A DNA stretch of 64,000 bases from Hyphomonas polymorpha PS728 (GTDB taxonomy: Bacteria > Pseudomonadota > Alphaproteobacteria > Caulobacterales > Hyphomonadaceae). The notes under the pieces were generated by a model, which was not told the DNA's origin, did no database searches, and saw only the letters and a program-made list of their open reading frames with translations. The DNA is taken from NCBI RefSeq assembly GCF_000685315.1, contig NZ_ARYM01000008.1, forward strand, positions 101,841 to 165,840, given 5' to 3'. Made by a program: the position numbers and the translations under genes. Positions 17,848 to 26,207 of this stretch are shown here, one piece after another (the stretch's first letter is position 1; the number at the start of each line of letters is the position of its first letter).

Positions 17848-20010
17848 CTACTCCGCCGCCGTCCGCGCGGGATCATCTTCTCCCAGCAGAAGCTCCAGCA
17901 TCCGGATGGCGCTGTCGGCGATCACTGTGCCCGGAGGAAAGATCGCTGCGGCGCCTGCGGTGCGCAGGGCATCGAAATCCTGGGGCGGGATAACGCCGCC
18001 GACGATGATCTGCGCGTTGGCCGCGCCTTCATTGCCAAGGGCGCGTTTCAGCTCCGGCACCAGCGTCAGATGGCCCGCTGCCAGCGATGAGGCGGCGACA
18101 ATGTCCACACCCGCCTTGCGCGCGTCGCGCGCGGCTTCTTCCGGCGTCTGGAAGAGGGGACCAATCTCGACTTCCCAGCCAAGGTCCATCAGCGCAGAGG
18201 CGACGACCTTCTGTCCACGGTCATGTCCGTCCTGACCCATCTTGGCGATGTAGATCTTCGGCTTGCGGCCGGTTTTTTTGATAAACGCCTGCGCCAGGCT
18301 TTCCGCTTCGTTGGCCTTGTCCGTGCCCTTCACGCCGCTGCCATAGACGCCCTTGATGGAGCGGATGACGGCCTGATGGCGGCCCTGGCTGCGCTCGACC
18401 GCTTCGGAAATCTCGCCCACGGTGGCCTTGGCGCGGGCTGCGTCCACGGCCAATGCGAGGAGGTTGCCCTTCGTGCCGGCGGCGGCTTCGGCAATGGCGT
18501 CCAGCTTGGCGGTGACTTCGGCTTCGTTGCGCTCGGCCTTCAGGCGCGCCAGTTTTTCCAGCTGCATCCGGCGCACAGCGGCGTTGTCCACCTTCAGTAC
18601 CGGGACGTCTTCTTCTTCGTCCAGCAGGAACTTGTTGACGCCCACGACAGTCTGCGTGCCGCTGTCGATGCGCGCCTGGGTGTTGGCGGCGGCTTCTTCA
18701 ATGCGCAGTTTCGGCAGGCCTTCTTCGATGGCTTTCGCCATGCCGCCCATCGCTTCGACTTCCTCGATATGCTTCAGCGCCTTGGCCGCAAGATCATGCG
18801 TCAGCCGCTCGACGTAATAGCTGCCGCCGAACAGGTCGATGGACTGGCAGGCGCCCGCTTCCTGCTGCAGCAGGATCTGCGTGTTGCGCGCGATGCGGGC
18901 GGAGAAGTCTGTCGGCAGGGCCAGGGCTTCGTCGAAGCTGTTGGTGTGCAGGCTCTGCGTCTGCCCACCAGCGGCGGCGATGGCCTCCAGGCAGGTGCGG
19001 ATGACGTTGTTGTAAACGTCCTGCGCCGTCAGGCTCCAGCCGGAGGTCTGCGAGTGCGTCCGCAGGCTGAGGGATTTGTCAGACTTCGGATTGAAGTTCT
19101 CCTTCACGAGCTTTGCCCAGATGAGGCGCGCGGCCCGCATCTTGGCAACTTCCATGAAGGTGTTCATGCCGATTGCCCAGAAGAAGGACAGGCGCGGCGC
19201 AAAGGCGTCCACATCCAGCCCGGCGGCGACGCCTGCGCGGATATATTCGATGCCATCGGCCAGCGTATAGGCCAGCTCAAGGTCTGCCGTCGCGCCCGCT
19301 TCCTGCATGTGATAGCCGGAAATCGAGATCGAGTTGAACTTCGGCATCTTCTCCGAGGTGAAGGCGAAAATGTCCGAAATGATCCGCATCGAGGGCTTGG
19401 GCGGATAGATATAGGTATTCCGCACCATGAACTCTTTCAGAATATCATTCTGAATGGTCCCGGCGAGTTTTTCCGGCGGCACGCCCTGTTCCTCGGCAGC
19501 GACAATGTATAGCGCCAGGATCGGCAGAACCGCGCCGTTCATCGTCATGGAGACCGACATCTGATCCAGCGGAATGCCGGAGAACAATGTGCGCATGTCG
19601 AGGATGGAGTCGATCGCCACGCCCGCCATGCCCACATCGCCCGTTACGCGCGGGTGGTCAGAATCATAGCCCCGGTGGGTGGCCAGATCGAATGCCACAG
19701 AAAGGCCCTTCTGGCCGGCGGCCAGGTTGCGGCGATAGAAGGCGTTGGAATCTTCGGCCGTGGAAAAGCCCGCATACTGACGGATTGTCCAGGGCTGATT
19801 GGTATACATCGTGGGGTAGGGGCCCCGGCCAAAGGGCGTGAGGCCCGGATAATCATCCAGGTAATCCAGCCCAGCGCGATCTGCTGCGGTGTAGGCGGAT
19901 TGAACCGCAATGCCTTCAGGCGTCTCCCAGGCTTCGCCGAGTTTCGGCTTTTCAGCTTTTGCGCCGGGCGTGCCGAGGTCAAGTTTGGTGAAATCGGGGA
20001 ACTTGGTCAT
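17848..20010 (-). CDS. mutB: Methylmalonyl-CoA mutase, large (catalytic) subunit
   Basis: The enzyme is B12-dependent and interconverts methylmalonyl-CoA and succinyl-CoA, feeding propionyl-CoA into the TCA cycle. The 720 residues hold the TIM-barrel domain (substrate region [17 protein letters not shown]) and a C-terminal cobalamin-binding domain (about 585-715). The cobalamin signature is DGHDRGQKV, whose His supplies the lower axial ligand. It is the second gene after mutA, with a 4-nt overlap. Also called scpA or mcm in other genomes. Confidence 0.97.
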   Translation of the reverse strand: MTKFPDFTKLDLGTPGAKAEKPKLGEAWETPEGIAVQSAYTAADRAGLDYLDDYPGLTPFGRGPYPTMYTNQPWTIRQYAGFSTAEDSNAFYRRNLAAGQKGLSVAFDLATHRGYDSDHPRVTGDVGMAGVAIDSILDMRTLFSGIPLDQMSVSMTMNGAVLPILALYIVAAEEQGVPPEKLAGTIQNDILKEFMVRNTYIYPPKPSMRIISDIFAFTSEKMPKFNSISISGYHMQEAGATADLELAYTLADGIEYIRAGVAAGLDVDAFAPRLSFFWAIGMNTFMEVAKMRAARLIWAKLVKENFNPKSDKSLSLRTHSQTSGWSLTAQDVYNNVIRTCLEAIAAAGGQTQSLHTNSFDEALALPTDFSARIARNTQILLQQEAGACQSIDLFGGSYYVERLTHDLAAKALKHIEEVEAMGGMAKAIEEGLPKLRIEEAAANTQARIDSGTQTVVGVNKFLLDEEEDVPVLKVDNAAVRRMQLEKLARLKAERNEAEVTAKLDAIAEAAAGTKGNLLALAVDAARAKATVGEISEAVERSQGRHQAVIRSIKGVYGSGVKGTDKANEAESLAQAFIKKTGRKPKIYIAKMGQDGHDRGQKVVASALMDLGWEVEIGPLFQTPEEAARDARKAGVDIVAASSLAAGHLTLVPELKRALGNEGAANAQIIVGGVIPPQDFDALRTAGAAAIFPPGTVIADSAIRMLELLLGEDDPARTAAE

Positions 20011-21926
20011 TTGGACACTCCCAGCTCGGCATGAGCAACCTGGAGCGCGTGGAGCACGTCACAGCCTGCGAAAATGTTAAGGTCGATGCCGGGCGCTTCG
20101 GCTTTTCCAGCGAGCCAGACGCTTTGCGCGCCGGCTTTCTTCAGAGCATCTGCAGCTTCCGCTGCGCCGGTTTCATACGCCTTGTCCGTGCCGCAGATCA
20201 CCGCGAGGCGGCAGCCCGAAGCCTTGAACGCGGCCGCGAGTTCGGCGGCGTCACGGGGCGGCACAACGGCCTCCTTCGGCGCGATGCCGCCAGCGGCCAG
20301 CATGTTGCGCGCAAAGTCCGCGCGCGGCGTAAATTCGGCCAGCGCGCCGAGCGTCGCGATGAACACTTCCGGCCGCTTGGGCGCGCCGGCTGCCGCGTCA
20401 CGCAGAGCCTCGAAGGCGGCCGCCAGACGGATAGGCGCAAGCGCTTCGGCGGTGGCGTCCGTCCCGCTGGCCAGCGGCCCTTTGACGAGCGCCTTCAGGC
20501 CCGTATCGGATACGCCATCCCGCGCACGGGGCATATCCACATCGGCAACCGGCGCCGCGATCTCGTCCAGCAGCGGATACTCCGAAACGCCCGTCAGCGG
20601 TATCTTGCGGCGGGCAATATCCTTGGCGCGGGCGTCGCGCACCGCTTTCACGCGGGCCTGAAAGGCGCCGGAAACGAGTGAGGCGCCATAGCCGCCTTCG
20701 CTTTCGATTTTCTGGAACTCTGCCCAGGCTGCTTCGGCGAGGTCATCGGCCAGCGTCTCGGTGAACCAGGCCCCGCCGGTCGGGTCTGCCACGCGGCCAA
20801 GCTGGCTTTCTTCCATGGCGATGATCTGGGTGTTGCGTGCAATTCGGCGGCCGAGTTCTTCCGGCCGGCCAAGGGCTTCGTTGAATGCGCGCGAGGTCAC
20901 AATGTCCGCGCCGCCCGCCGCGCCTGCGAACACGGCGGAGGTAACGCGCAGCATGTTCGTCCACGGATCATACTTTGTCAGCATCCGCGCAGAGGTCACG
21001 CCCTGCAGGCGCATCGGCGCCGGCGCAAGGCCAAGCGCGTCCAGGCAGCGCGCCCAGAGGCGGCGCGCCGCGCGCAGCTTGGCGATGCCGATACCATAGT
21101 TGGCATCCAGCGCGACGGCGAAGCTCATACGGCTGGTCAGCGCGGCGATGTCTGCCTTCCCATCCAGGCGGCGCAGCGTGTCGATGGCCGAAGCGATCAG
21201 CGCGCCCAGTTCCTGCGCTTCTGAGCCGCCCGCTTCATGCACGCTGGTCGCGTCAATGCGGACAAGGCCCGCTTTGGGGAATTTCTGGCCGAGCGGCCCG
21301 ATCACGGACGTCAGCCGTTCAAACGCCGCGTCGAGGCCGCCGGAGAGCTTGCCGGACCGGGCCAGTGCGCCGAGCGGGTCCATGTTGAAATCGATAGCGA
21401 GGTCTGCCGCGTTTTCCTGTTTCTCCGCCCAGAGGGCGAGCAGGGCAGAGGCCGTCACGCCCGAGGCGTTGAGATGGCTGAGCGCCACCCCGGCATAGTC
21501 CGCGCGCACGCCGCTGAGCGCCGTCTCAAAGTCTTCCAGCGTGGTGATCTGAACGCCCTGCTGGCCGGTGCAGTCCAGCGCGATCTCAACCGAGGAAACG
21601 CCGCGCTCCAGGTCGCGCAGGATCTCGGCATTGGTTTCCTCTGCCGAGGGGTGGGTGAACAATTGGCGGATGTCCCAGGGGCGCCACTTGTCGGGCGCCG
21701 CTGTCGGGCCGCGCAGGTAGGGCGCCTCGCCAGGAACGCCCAGCGGGTCGGTCGCGGCAGCAAAGTCGCTTTCGCGATAGAGCGCCTTGATGCCGATACC
21801 ATCGGCGGTCTTGCGGGTGAGCGTGTCGACGCCCTTGCCCTTGAGCGCCTTTTCAACTGCGCTCAGCCATTCGGCTTCGGTGGCTGCGGGAAATGCGGAA
21901 CTGAAGGGGAGGATGTCATCGGCCAT
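20007..21926 (-). CDS. mutA: Methylmalonyl-CoA mutase, small subunit
   Basis: This is the non-catalytic partner of the heterodimeric mutase. The 639 residues align with the mutase barrel ([21 protein letters not shown]) and a B12-domain-like C terminus. The C-terminal domain lacks the DxHxxG cobalamin signature, as expected for the small subunit. The ATG at 21926 is followed by [13 protein letters not shown]. It is the first gene of the mutA-mutB pair. Confidence 0.95.
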   Translation of the reverse strand: MADDILPFSSAFPAATEAEWLSAVEKALKGKGVDTLTRKTADGIGIKALYRESDFAAATDPLGVPGEAPYLRGPTAAPDKWRPWDIRQLFTHPSAEETNAEILRDLERGVSSVEIALDCTGQQGVQITTLEDFETALSGVRADYAGVALSHLNASGVTASALLALWAEKQENAADLAIDFNMDPLGALARSGKLSGGLDAAFERLTSVIGPLGQKFPKAGLVRIDATSVHEAGGSEAQELGALIASAIDTLRRLDGKADIAALTSRMSFAVALDANYGIGIAKLRAARRLWARCLDALGLAPAPMRLQGVTSARMLTKYDPWTNMLRVTSAVFAGAAGGADIVTSRAFNEALGRPEELGRRIARNTQIIAMEESQLGRVADPTGGAWFTETLADDLAEAAWAEFQKIESEGGYGASLVSGAFQARVKAVRDARAKDIARRKIPLTGVSEYPLLDEIAAPVADVDMPRARDGVSDTGLKALVKGPLASGTDATAEALAPIRLAAAFEALRDAAAGAPKRPEVFIATLGALAEFTPRADFARNMLAAGGIAPKEAVVPPRDAAELAAAFKASGCRLAVICGTDKAYETGAAEAADALKKAGAQSVWLAGKAEAPGIDLNIFAGCDVLHALQVAHAELGVSK

Positions 21927-22120
21927 GCTGCCGGTTTAGGGCAATCCGGGCCGGCTTGTGAACTGCTTCCTTAAGGGTATGTGACCTTCATTCCTGCATG
22001 GGCCTTCTGCATTGCAGCAAGTTGCGCAAAGGCCGCGGCGCGCCAGCCCGAATTCCACAGGCCGTCCCCCCCATCTTTGCCGATTGTAATATTTTGAGGC
22101 TTGACCCTCCGGGCTCAAAA

Positions 22121-22141
22121 TGCAAATGAGAATTAGTCGCA
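22121..22141 (+). promoter_or_regulatory. Fur-like iron box
   Basis: TGCAAATGAGAATTAGTCGCA is a near-palindrome with TGC and GCA ends around AATGAGAATT, the layout of Fur boxes before iron-repressed genes in many alphaproteobacteria. A TTGACC lies 14 nt upstream (22101-22106), so the box would cover the -10 region and permit repression. Confidence 0.6.
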
Positions 22142-22158
22142 AGACGGAGACCGAGACC

Positions 22159-22380
22159 ATGCTCAAGGCGTCGCCATTCTACCGCTCCTCCAGCGTTTCC
22201 TCCCATGCCGAGGTGCAACCGGCACAGCTTTGCGGCCAACCCGCAAATGATCATGGTCCCGGTCTCTTTCTCGACGCCCTGATCGCCGATGGCGATCCGG
22301 ATGACCTGATTTCCCTCCTGCACCGGCAGGCGGCCTGGCGGGGCCTCCTGTCGCACGGCCACCCACCCTCTCACGGGTAG
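22159..22380 (+). CDS. Small protein of unknown function behind a Fur-like box
   Basis: This 73-residue open frame has ATG at 22159 and a GGAG nine bases upstream. The protein reads MLKASPFYRSSSV at the start and has a more ordered C-terminal part with LFLDALIADGDPDDLISLL. I recognise no family. A longer frame on the opposite strand covers the same DNA, so coding on either strand is unproven. The iron box 18 nt upstream is the main reason to prefer this strand. Confidence 0.4.
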   Translation: MLKASPFYRSSSVSSHAEVQPAQLCGQPANDHGPGLFLDALIADGDPDDLISLLHRQAAWRGLLSHGHPPSHG

Positions 22381-22828
22381 CCAAACTTCCGCGTAGTTCT
22401 GCTGGTGGATGTCTGCTTTCGTCGCTGACAGCTCATCCACACCCTTCCGGTGCGTGGGAAGGGGCAGGCTCCGGTGCGGGCAGGGAAGCTCAGGTTTGCG
22501 CCAACTCTGTATCTGTAGAGCTGCTGAGCTCCGCCTTGACCACTCCTGACCCGAAAGGGCCGGGGGTGGCTTTTTGCCAGGTGCCAGCAATCCAGACGCG
22601 CTGCGAATCGCTAGCGCCCTGAACGTGCGTTAAGCTGAGTGCGTCAAACGCATGTGATTTGACCCCGAAAATTGCGTCCCATATCGGATTGATATGGAAA
22701 TTCGGGCCTGCGGAGCGGATTTTACAGCCGGAAATCAAGGCTCTCCTGGCCTTCCTCAAGGTCATGCTTGCCGCGCCCTTCCGCCCATATAAGTTCCTTC
22801 CCAGAACTATCGTGGGAGAAAACAACCG
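22381..22828. other. Intergenic region without a clear gene
   Basis: These 448 bases lie between the small Fur-box gene and the nitronate monooxygenase. Open frames on both strands here look like composition artefacts. The last 150 bases are AT-richer (around AAATTGCG) and probably contain the promoter of the monooxygenase gene. Confidence 0.4.
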
Positions 22829-23815
22829 ATGACCGTGCCGCCTATTTTCAACAAGATGCGCCTGCCGGTGATCGCATCGCCGCTCTTCATCATTTCCGGA
22901 CCGGAACTGGTCATCGCCCAGTGCAAGGCCGGCATCGTCGGCAGCTTCCCGGCGCTGAATGCGCGACCCGACCCTGTACTGCATGAATGGCTGGACCAGA
23001 TCACCAACGAGCTTGGCGAGCACAATATCAAGCATCCGGACCGCCCGGCTGCGCCCTTCGCGGTCAACCAGATCGTCCACAAGACCAACAACCGCCTCGA
23101 CCACGACATGGAAGCCTGCGTGAAATACAAGGTGCCGTTCGTGATCACCTCGCTGGGCGCGCGTCAGGATGTGAACGACGCCATCCATTCCTATGGCGGC
23201 ATCGTCATGCATGATGTGATCGACACGCGCTTTGCGAAGAAGGCGTTGGAAAAGGGCGCCGATGGCCTCATCGCCGTCTGCACCGGCGCGGGTGGCCATG
23301 CCGGCGTGCTCTCGCCCTTCGCGCTGATTCAGGAAATCCGCGAATTCTTTGATGGCCCGCTGGCACTGTCGGGCTCCATTGCCAATGGCGGGGCCATTGC
23401 CGCTGCTCTCGCGATGGGGGCGGACTTTGCCTATATGGGCTCGGCCTTCATCGCCTGCGACGAAGCCAACGCGATGGAAGGCTACAAGGATGCCATCGTG
23501 AATTATGGCGCCGAAGACATCGTCTATTCAAACCTCTTCACCGGCGTGCATGGTAACTATCTGCGCCCGTCCATCGTGGCGGCTGGGTTGGATCCGGACA
23601 ATCTGCCGGAAAGCGATCCCTCCAAGATGAACTTCGGTTCCGGCGGCAACACCGAGGCCAAGGCCTGGAAGGACATCTGGGGCTGTGGCCAGGGTATTGG
23701 CGCGGTGAAAAAGCGTGGTCCTGTCAGCGATTATGTCGACCAGCTGGAGCGTGAGTATAACGACGCCCGCGCGGCACTGGCCAAGGGCCTCGCTTTCTCG
23801 CGCGCCGCCGAGTAA
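22829..23815 (+). CDS. Nitronate monooxygenase / 2-nitropropane dioxygenase-like flavoprotein
   Basis: This 328-residue FMN-dependent TIM barrel oxidises alkyl nitronates or related compounds. Motifs seen are MRLPVIASPLF at the start, VCTGAGGHAG (phosphate binding), LSGSIANGGAIAAALAMGAD and YMGSAFIACDEAN, the classical 2-nitropropane dioxygenase pattern. Family members also act as enoyl reductase-like enzymes, so the substrate is uncertain. The start has a purine-rich GGGAG upstream. Confidence 0.88.
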   Translation: MTVPPIFNKMRLPVIASPLFIISGPELVIAQCKAGIVGSFPALNARPDPVLHEWLDQITNELGEHNIKHPDRPAAPFAVNQIVHKTNNRLDHDMEACVKYKVPFVITSLGARQDVNDAIHSYGGIVMHDVIDTRFAKKALEKGADGLIAVCTGAGGHAGVLSPFALIQEIREFFDGPLALSGSIANGGAIAAALAMGADFAYMGSAFIACDEANAMEGYKDAIVNYGAEDIVYSNLFTGVHGNYLRPSIVAAGLDPDNLPESDPSKMNFGSGGNTEAKAWKDIWGCGQGIGAVKKRGPVSDYVDQLEREYNDARAALAKGLAFSRAAE

Positions 23816-23880
23816 GCGGCGCCTCACCCCTCTGAAAACACCGGCGCCCTGTCATTCCTATGGCAGGGAGCTTTTCTTTG

Positions 23881-23920
23881 CGGACACTTCCGGACAAATC
23901 CGGACAGGCCCGGACAGATC
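23881..23920. repeat. Four tandem 10-bp repeats, CGGACA core
   Basis: CGGACACTTC, CGGACAAATC, CGGACAGGCC and CGGACAGATC follow each other without gaps. All begin CGGACA, with one unit per helical turn. The array lies 117 nt before the endolysin-like gene and just after the monooxygenase stop. Confidence 0.75.
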
Positions 23921-24036
23921 TGCGCCGCGCCGCTGGGGTACAGCGCTGGCCCTGTCCAACACGCTTCCTGCGACGGTCACAGGAAATCGGCCCCTTCGAA
24001 TTCGCCGGGGTAGGGCGCAGGGGCAAACTTCGCCCC

Positions 24037-24906
24037 ATGTTGTACGCATCTTACAGAGACGTTTCGCGCGCTGGCTGGCGCTGGCCCCACTTCACCCCTC
24101 AGGAGCTTGCCTGCCGGTGCGGCGGGCGCGGCTGCCGGGGCGCTTACTGGCATGACGCAGCCTTTCTCGACGCGCTCGAAGCCCTGCGCGCGGAAATGGG
24201 CCGTCCCCTGAAGATCAATTCGGGCCATCGCTGCGCCATCTGGAATGCCGTGGTTGGCGGCGTGCCGAATTCGGAGCATCGCCGCATGGCGGTGGACATT
24301 GCCTTCGGCAGGCATGACCGGCGCGCGATGGTGGCGGCGGCAGAACGCCTCGGCTTTACCGGCATCGGCATTGCCAGATCCTTCCTGCATCTTGACCGCC
24401 GAGACGGCCGCACGCTGGACCTATCCGAGGGCGGAAGATCTGTCATGAGCGACATTATCGGCCTTGCCGCCAGCGCAGCGGGTGGCGGCGTGTTCGGCCT
24501 TGTGGGCACGGTCATCGGCCGCGTGGCAGGGCTGATCGAGCGGCGGCAGGACAACACCCAGGAACGCGCCCGCTGGGCCCATGACGCGGCCATGCAGGAG
24601 GCGCGCATGCGCGAGCTGGCAGCGGCCACAGAAGCGCAGATCAAGCTCGCCGACGCTGCCGGCGCCTGGCGCGGCCTCGCCGCCTCGATGGAAGCCGAAG
24701 CCGCGATCGGAGACAGCTATCGCTGGGTGAACGCCGTCCGCGCGCTGACCCGGCCGCTGCTCACCCTGCTGCTCTGGATCATCACCGGCCTCGTCTATCT
24801 CGGAGCCACCACCGAAGCCCGCATGGGCATCGTCGAAACCGCCACCTTCGCGGCGACCGCAGCCACGCTTTGGTGGTTCGGGGACAGGGGACAGAAGGGA
24901 AGGTGA
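24037..24906 (+). CDS. M15-type peptidoglycan peptidase fused in frame to a 3TM holin-like domain
   Basis: The 289-residue open frame has two parts. Residues about 1-130 are a peptidase M15A-like (D-Ala-D-Ala carboxypeptidase/endolysin) domain: FTPEELACRCGG-like opening (here FTPQELACRCGG), NSGHRCAIWNAVVGG, then SEHRRMAVDI and FLHLDRR, carrying the zinc ligands. Residues about 137-289 start with MSDIIGLAASAAGG and hold charged helices and two to three membrane segments (about 225-280), resembling gene-transfer-agent/phage 3TM holins. The normal end of the endolysin (WTY...) is found one frame over and stops at a TGA overlapping the internal ATG at 24445, so the fusion may come from a one-base indel. 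I choose ATG 24037 because the upstream frame is not protein-like. Confidence 0.7.
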   Translation: MLYASYRDVSRAGWRWPHFTPQELACRCGGRGCRGAYWHDAAFLDALEALRAEMGRPLKINSGHRCAIWNAVVGGVPNSEHRRMAVDIAFGRHDRRAMVAAAERLGFTGIGIARSFLHLDRRDGRTLDLSEGGRSVMSDIIGLAASAAGGGVFGLVGTVIGRVAGLIERRQDNTQERARWAHDAAMQEARMRELAAATEAQIKLADAAGAWRGLAASMEAEAAIGDSYRWVNAVRALTRPLLTLLLWIITGLVYLGATTEARMGIVETATFAATAATLWWFGDRGQKGR

Positions 24907-24934
24907 GGGAGATTTCTCCTGCGCCTCCCTTCTA

Positions 24935-25049
24935 TCGTCACACTCGATGGCCAAAGGCCATCTGAGCCCATCTCGCGCTCTCTGCTGTGGTGAACGGGAG
25001 AGCGCAGGAGATAGGCTCTCAGACCGGCTGCGCCGGTCGAGAGTGACGA
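24935..25049. repeat. REP/BIME-like double hairpin, copy 1
   Basis: The ends are inverted: TCGTCACACTCGA on the left and TCGAGAGTGACGA on the right. Each arm has its own short hairpin (TGGCCAAAGGCCA; CCGGCTGCGCCGG) and an inner TCTGAG/CTCAGA. A second element of the same design lies at 44197-44315. It fills the space between the endolysin-like gene and map. Confidence 0.85.
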
Positions 25050-25085
25050 GGTCGGCGTTGTGAGTGTGGCGGGTTACGCCTGCGG

Positions 25086-25877
25086 CTAACCCATTCTGCG
25101 GGCCGCTTCCCTCACCAGATGCGCCTCTTCCGGCCTCAGTGTCAGCACATCAACACCCGTCTCCGTCACAGCCACCGTATGCTCGAACTGCGCCGAAAGT
25201 TTTCCGTCTTCGGTGCGCACGGTCCAGCCATCCTCTTCTGTATACGAACTGCGTTTGCCTTCATTGACCATCGGCTCAATCGTAAACGTCATGCCGGGGC
25301 GCAGGCGGAGGCCGGTGCCGGGCTTGCCGAAGTGGAGCACCGAGGGCTCCTCATGCATTTCGCGGCCGATGCCGTGGCCGCAATAGTCGCGGACAATCGT
25401 GTATCCGGCCTGCTTCGCATGGCGCTCGATGGCGTGGCCAACGTCGCCCAGCGTGGCGCCGGGGCGGACGGCGCGGATGCCCTTCCACATGGCTTCATAA
25501 GTGGTGCGCACCAGGCGGCGGGCGGGCGTGGCCACGGTGCCGATCATGTAGGTCTTGCTGGAATCGGCGATATAGCCATTCTTCTCCAGCGTGATGTCGA
25601 AATTCACGATGTCGCCCTCGCGCAGGATATCCTTGGCAGAAGGCACACCATGACAGATCACATCGTTCACGGATGAATTGAGGACATATTCAAAGCCATA
25701 CTGGCCAAGGCTTGCAGGGCGGGATTTGAGATCCTCGCGGATGAAGCGCTCCACCCGGTCGTTCACCTCCAGCGTATTCATGCCAATCAGCGGCATCTGG
25801 TCGATCAGCCCGAACACCGAGGCGAGCAGGCGCCCCGACTCCGCCATCAGCGCCAGTTCTTCTGCGCTCTTGATCAT
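25086..25877 (-). CDS. map: Methionine aminopeptidase type I
   Basis: The enzyme removes the initiator methionine from nascent proteins. The 263-residue pita-bread fold keeps all metal ligands: Asp94 (VNFDITLEKNGY), Asp105 (ADSSKTY), His168 (GHGIGREMHEEP), Glu201 (TIEPMVNEG) and Glu232 (FEHTVAV). It is the second gene after a ParD-like gene, overlapping it by 4 nt (ATGA). Because genomes often carry a housekeeping map elsewhere, this may be a paralogue. That cannot be told from the window. Confidence 0.93.
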   Translation of the reverse strand: MIKSAEELALMAESGRLLASVFGLIDQMPLIGMNTLEVNDRVERFIREDLKSRPASLGQYGFEYVLNSSVNDVICHGVPSAKDILREGDIVNFDITLEKNGYIADSSKTYMIGTVATPARRLVRTTYEAMWKGIRAVRPGATLGDVGHAIERHAKQAGYTIVRDYCGHGIGREMHEEPSVLHFGKPGTGLRLRPGMTFTIEPMVNEGKRSSYTEEDGWTVRTEDGKLSAQFEHTVAVTETGVDVLTLRPEEAHLVREAARRMG

Positions 25878-26086
25878 GCCGCGTGCGCGCGCAGGGGATC
25901 AGGCGTGACGCCGGCAGCCGCCATCTCCCGCTGCACGATCTCGTTGAAGGAAAGGGTGGGGTTCATCTCGGCCAGCTTGCCGATGCGGATCCACCAGGCG
26001 GCCTGCGCATTGATCGAGCGGCAGGAAACCGCGCTCGCCTTGCGCACCTGATCATGCAGGTCGTCTTCTATATTCACGATGCCCAT
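25874..26086 (-). CDS. ParD-like (ribbon-helix-helix antitoxin-like) small protein
   Basis: The 70-residue protein begins MGIVNIEDDLHDQVRKASAVS, continues with INAQAAWWIRIGKLAEMNP, and ends in a short disordered tail. It resembles the ParD-like family, whose members look like type II antitoxins. The next gene is map, where a toxin gene would be expected. A near-perfect palindrome sits 17 nt upstream of the ATG. The longer open frame upstream is antisense to the amidase and is rejected. Confidence 0.75.
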   Translation of the reverse strand: MGIVNIEDDLHDQVRKASAVSCRSINAQAAWWIRIGKLAEMNPTLSFNEIVQREMAAAGVTPDPLRAHAA

Positions 26087-26102
26087 GGCGGCCTCACTAT
26101 CT

Positions 26103-26118
26103 GAAATATATATGTTTC
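26103..26118 (-). promoter_or_regulatory. Palindromic operator candidate for the ParD-like/map operon
   Basis: GAAATATATATGTTTC is a 16-bp palindrome with one mismatched pair, in a strongly AT-rich patch within GC-rich surroundings, directly before the ParD-like start. Autoregulation by ribbon-helix-helix antitoxins usually uses such sites. Confidence 0.5.
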
Positions 26119-26157
26119 GTATATGAACCAGATGCGCCGCGCAAGCGGGCATATGCG

Positions 26158-26185
26158 TTGAGCTTCTCTGCCCCCGTGCTAGGCT
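26158..26185 (+). promoter_or_regulatory. Promoter of the second amidase gene
   Basis: TTGAGC, 16 bases, then TAGGCT within GTGCTAGGCT, about 22 nt before the ATG. The -10 resembles the GCTANANT form of alphaproteobacterial housekeeping promoters. The same arrangement is found before glpK. Confidence 0.5.
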
Positions 26186-26207
26186 CGCCCGCAACAGGGA
26201 GGACGAT

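Noticed and set aside
22490..23299. Minus-strand open frame opposite the start of the nitronate monooxygenase
   Set aside because: The plus strand encodes a clear flavoprotein there. The upstream part in the intergenic region has no family features.
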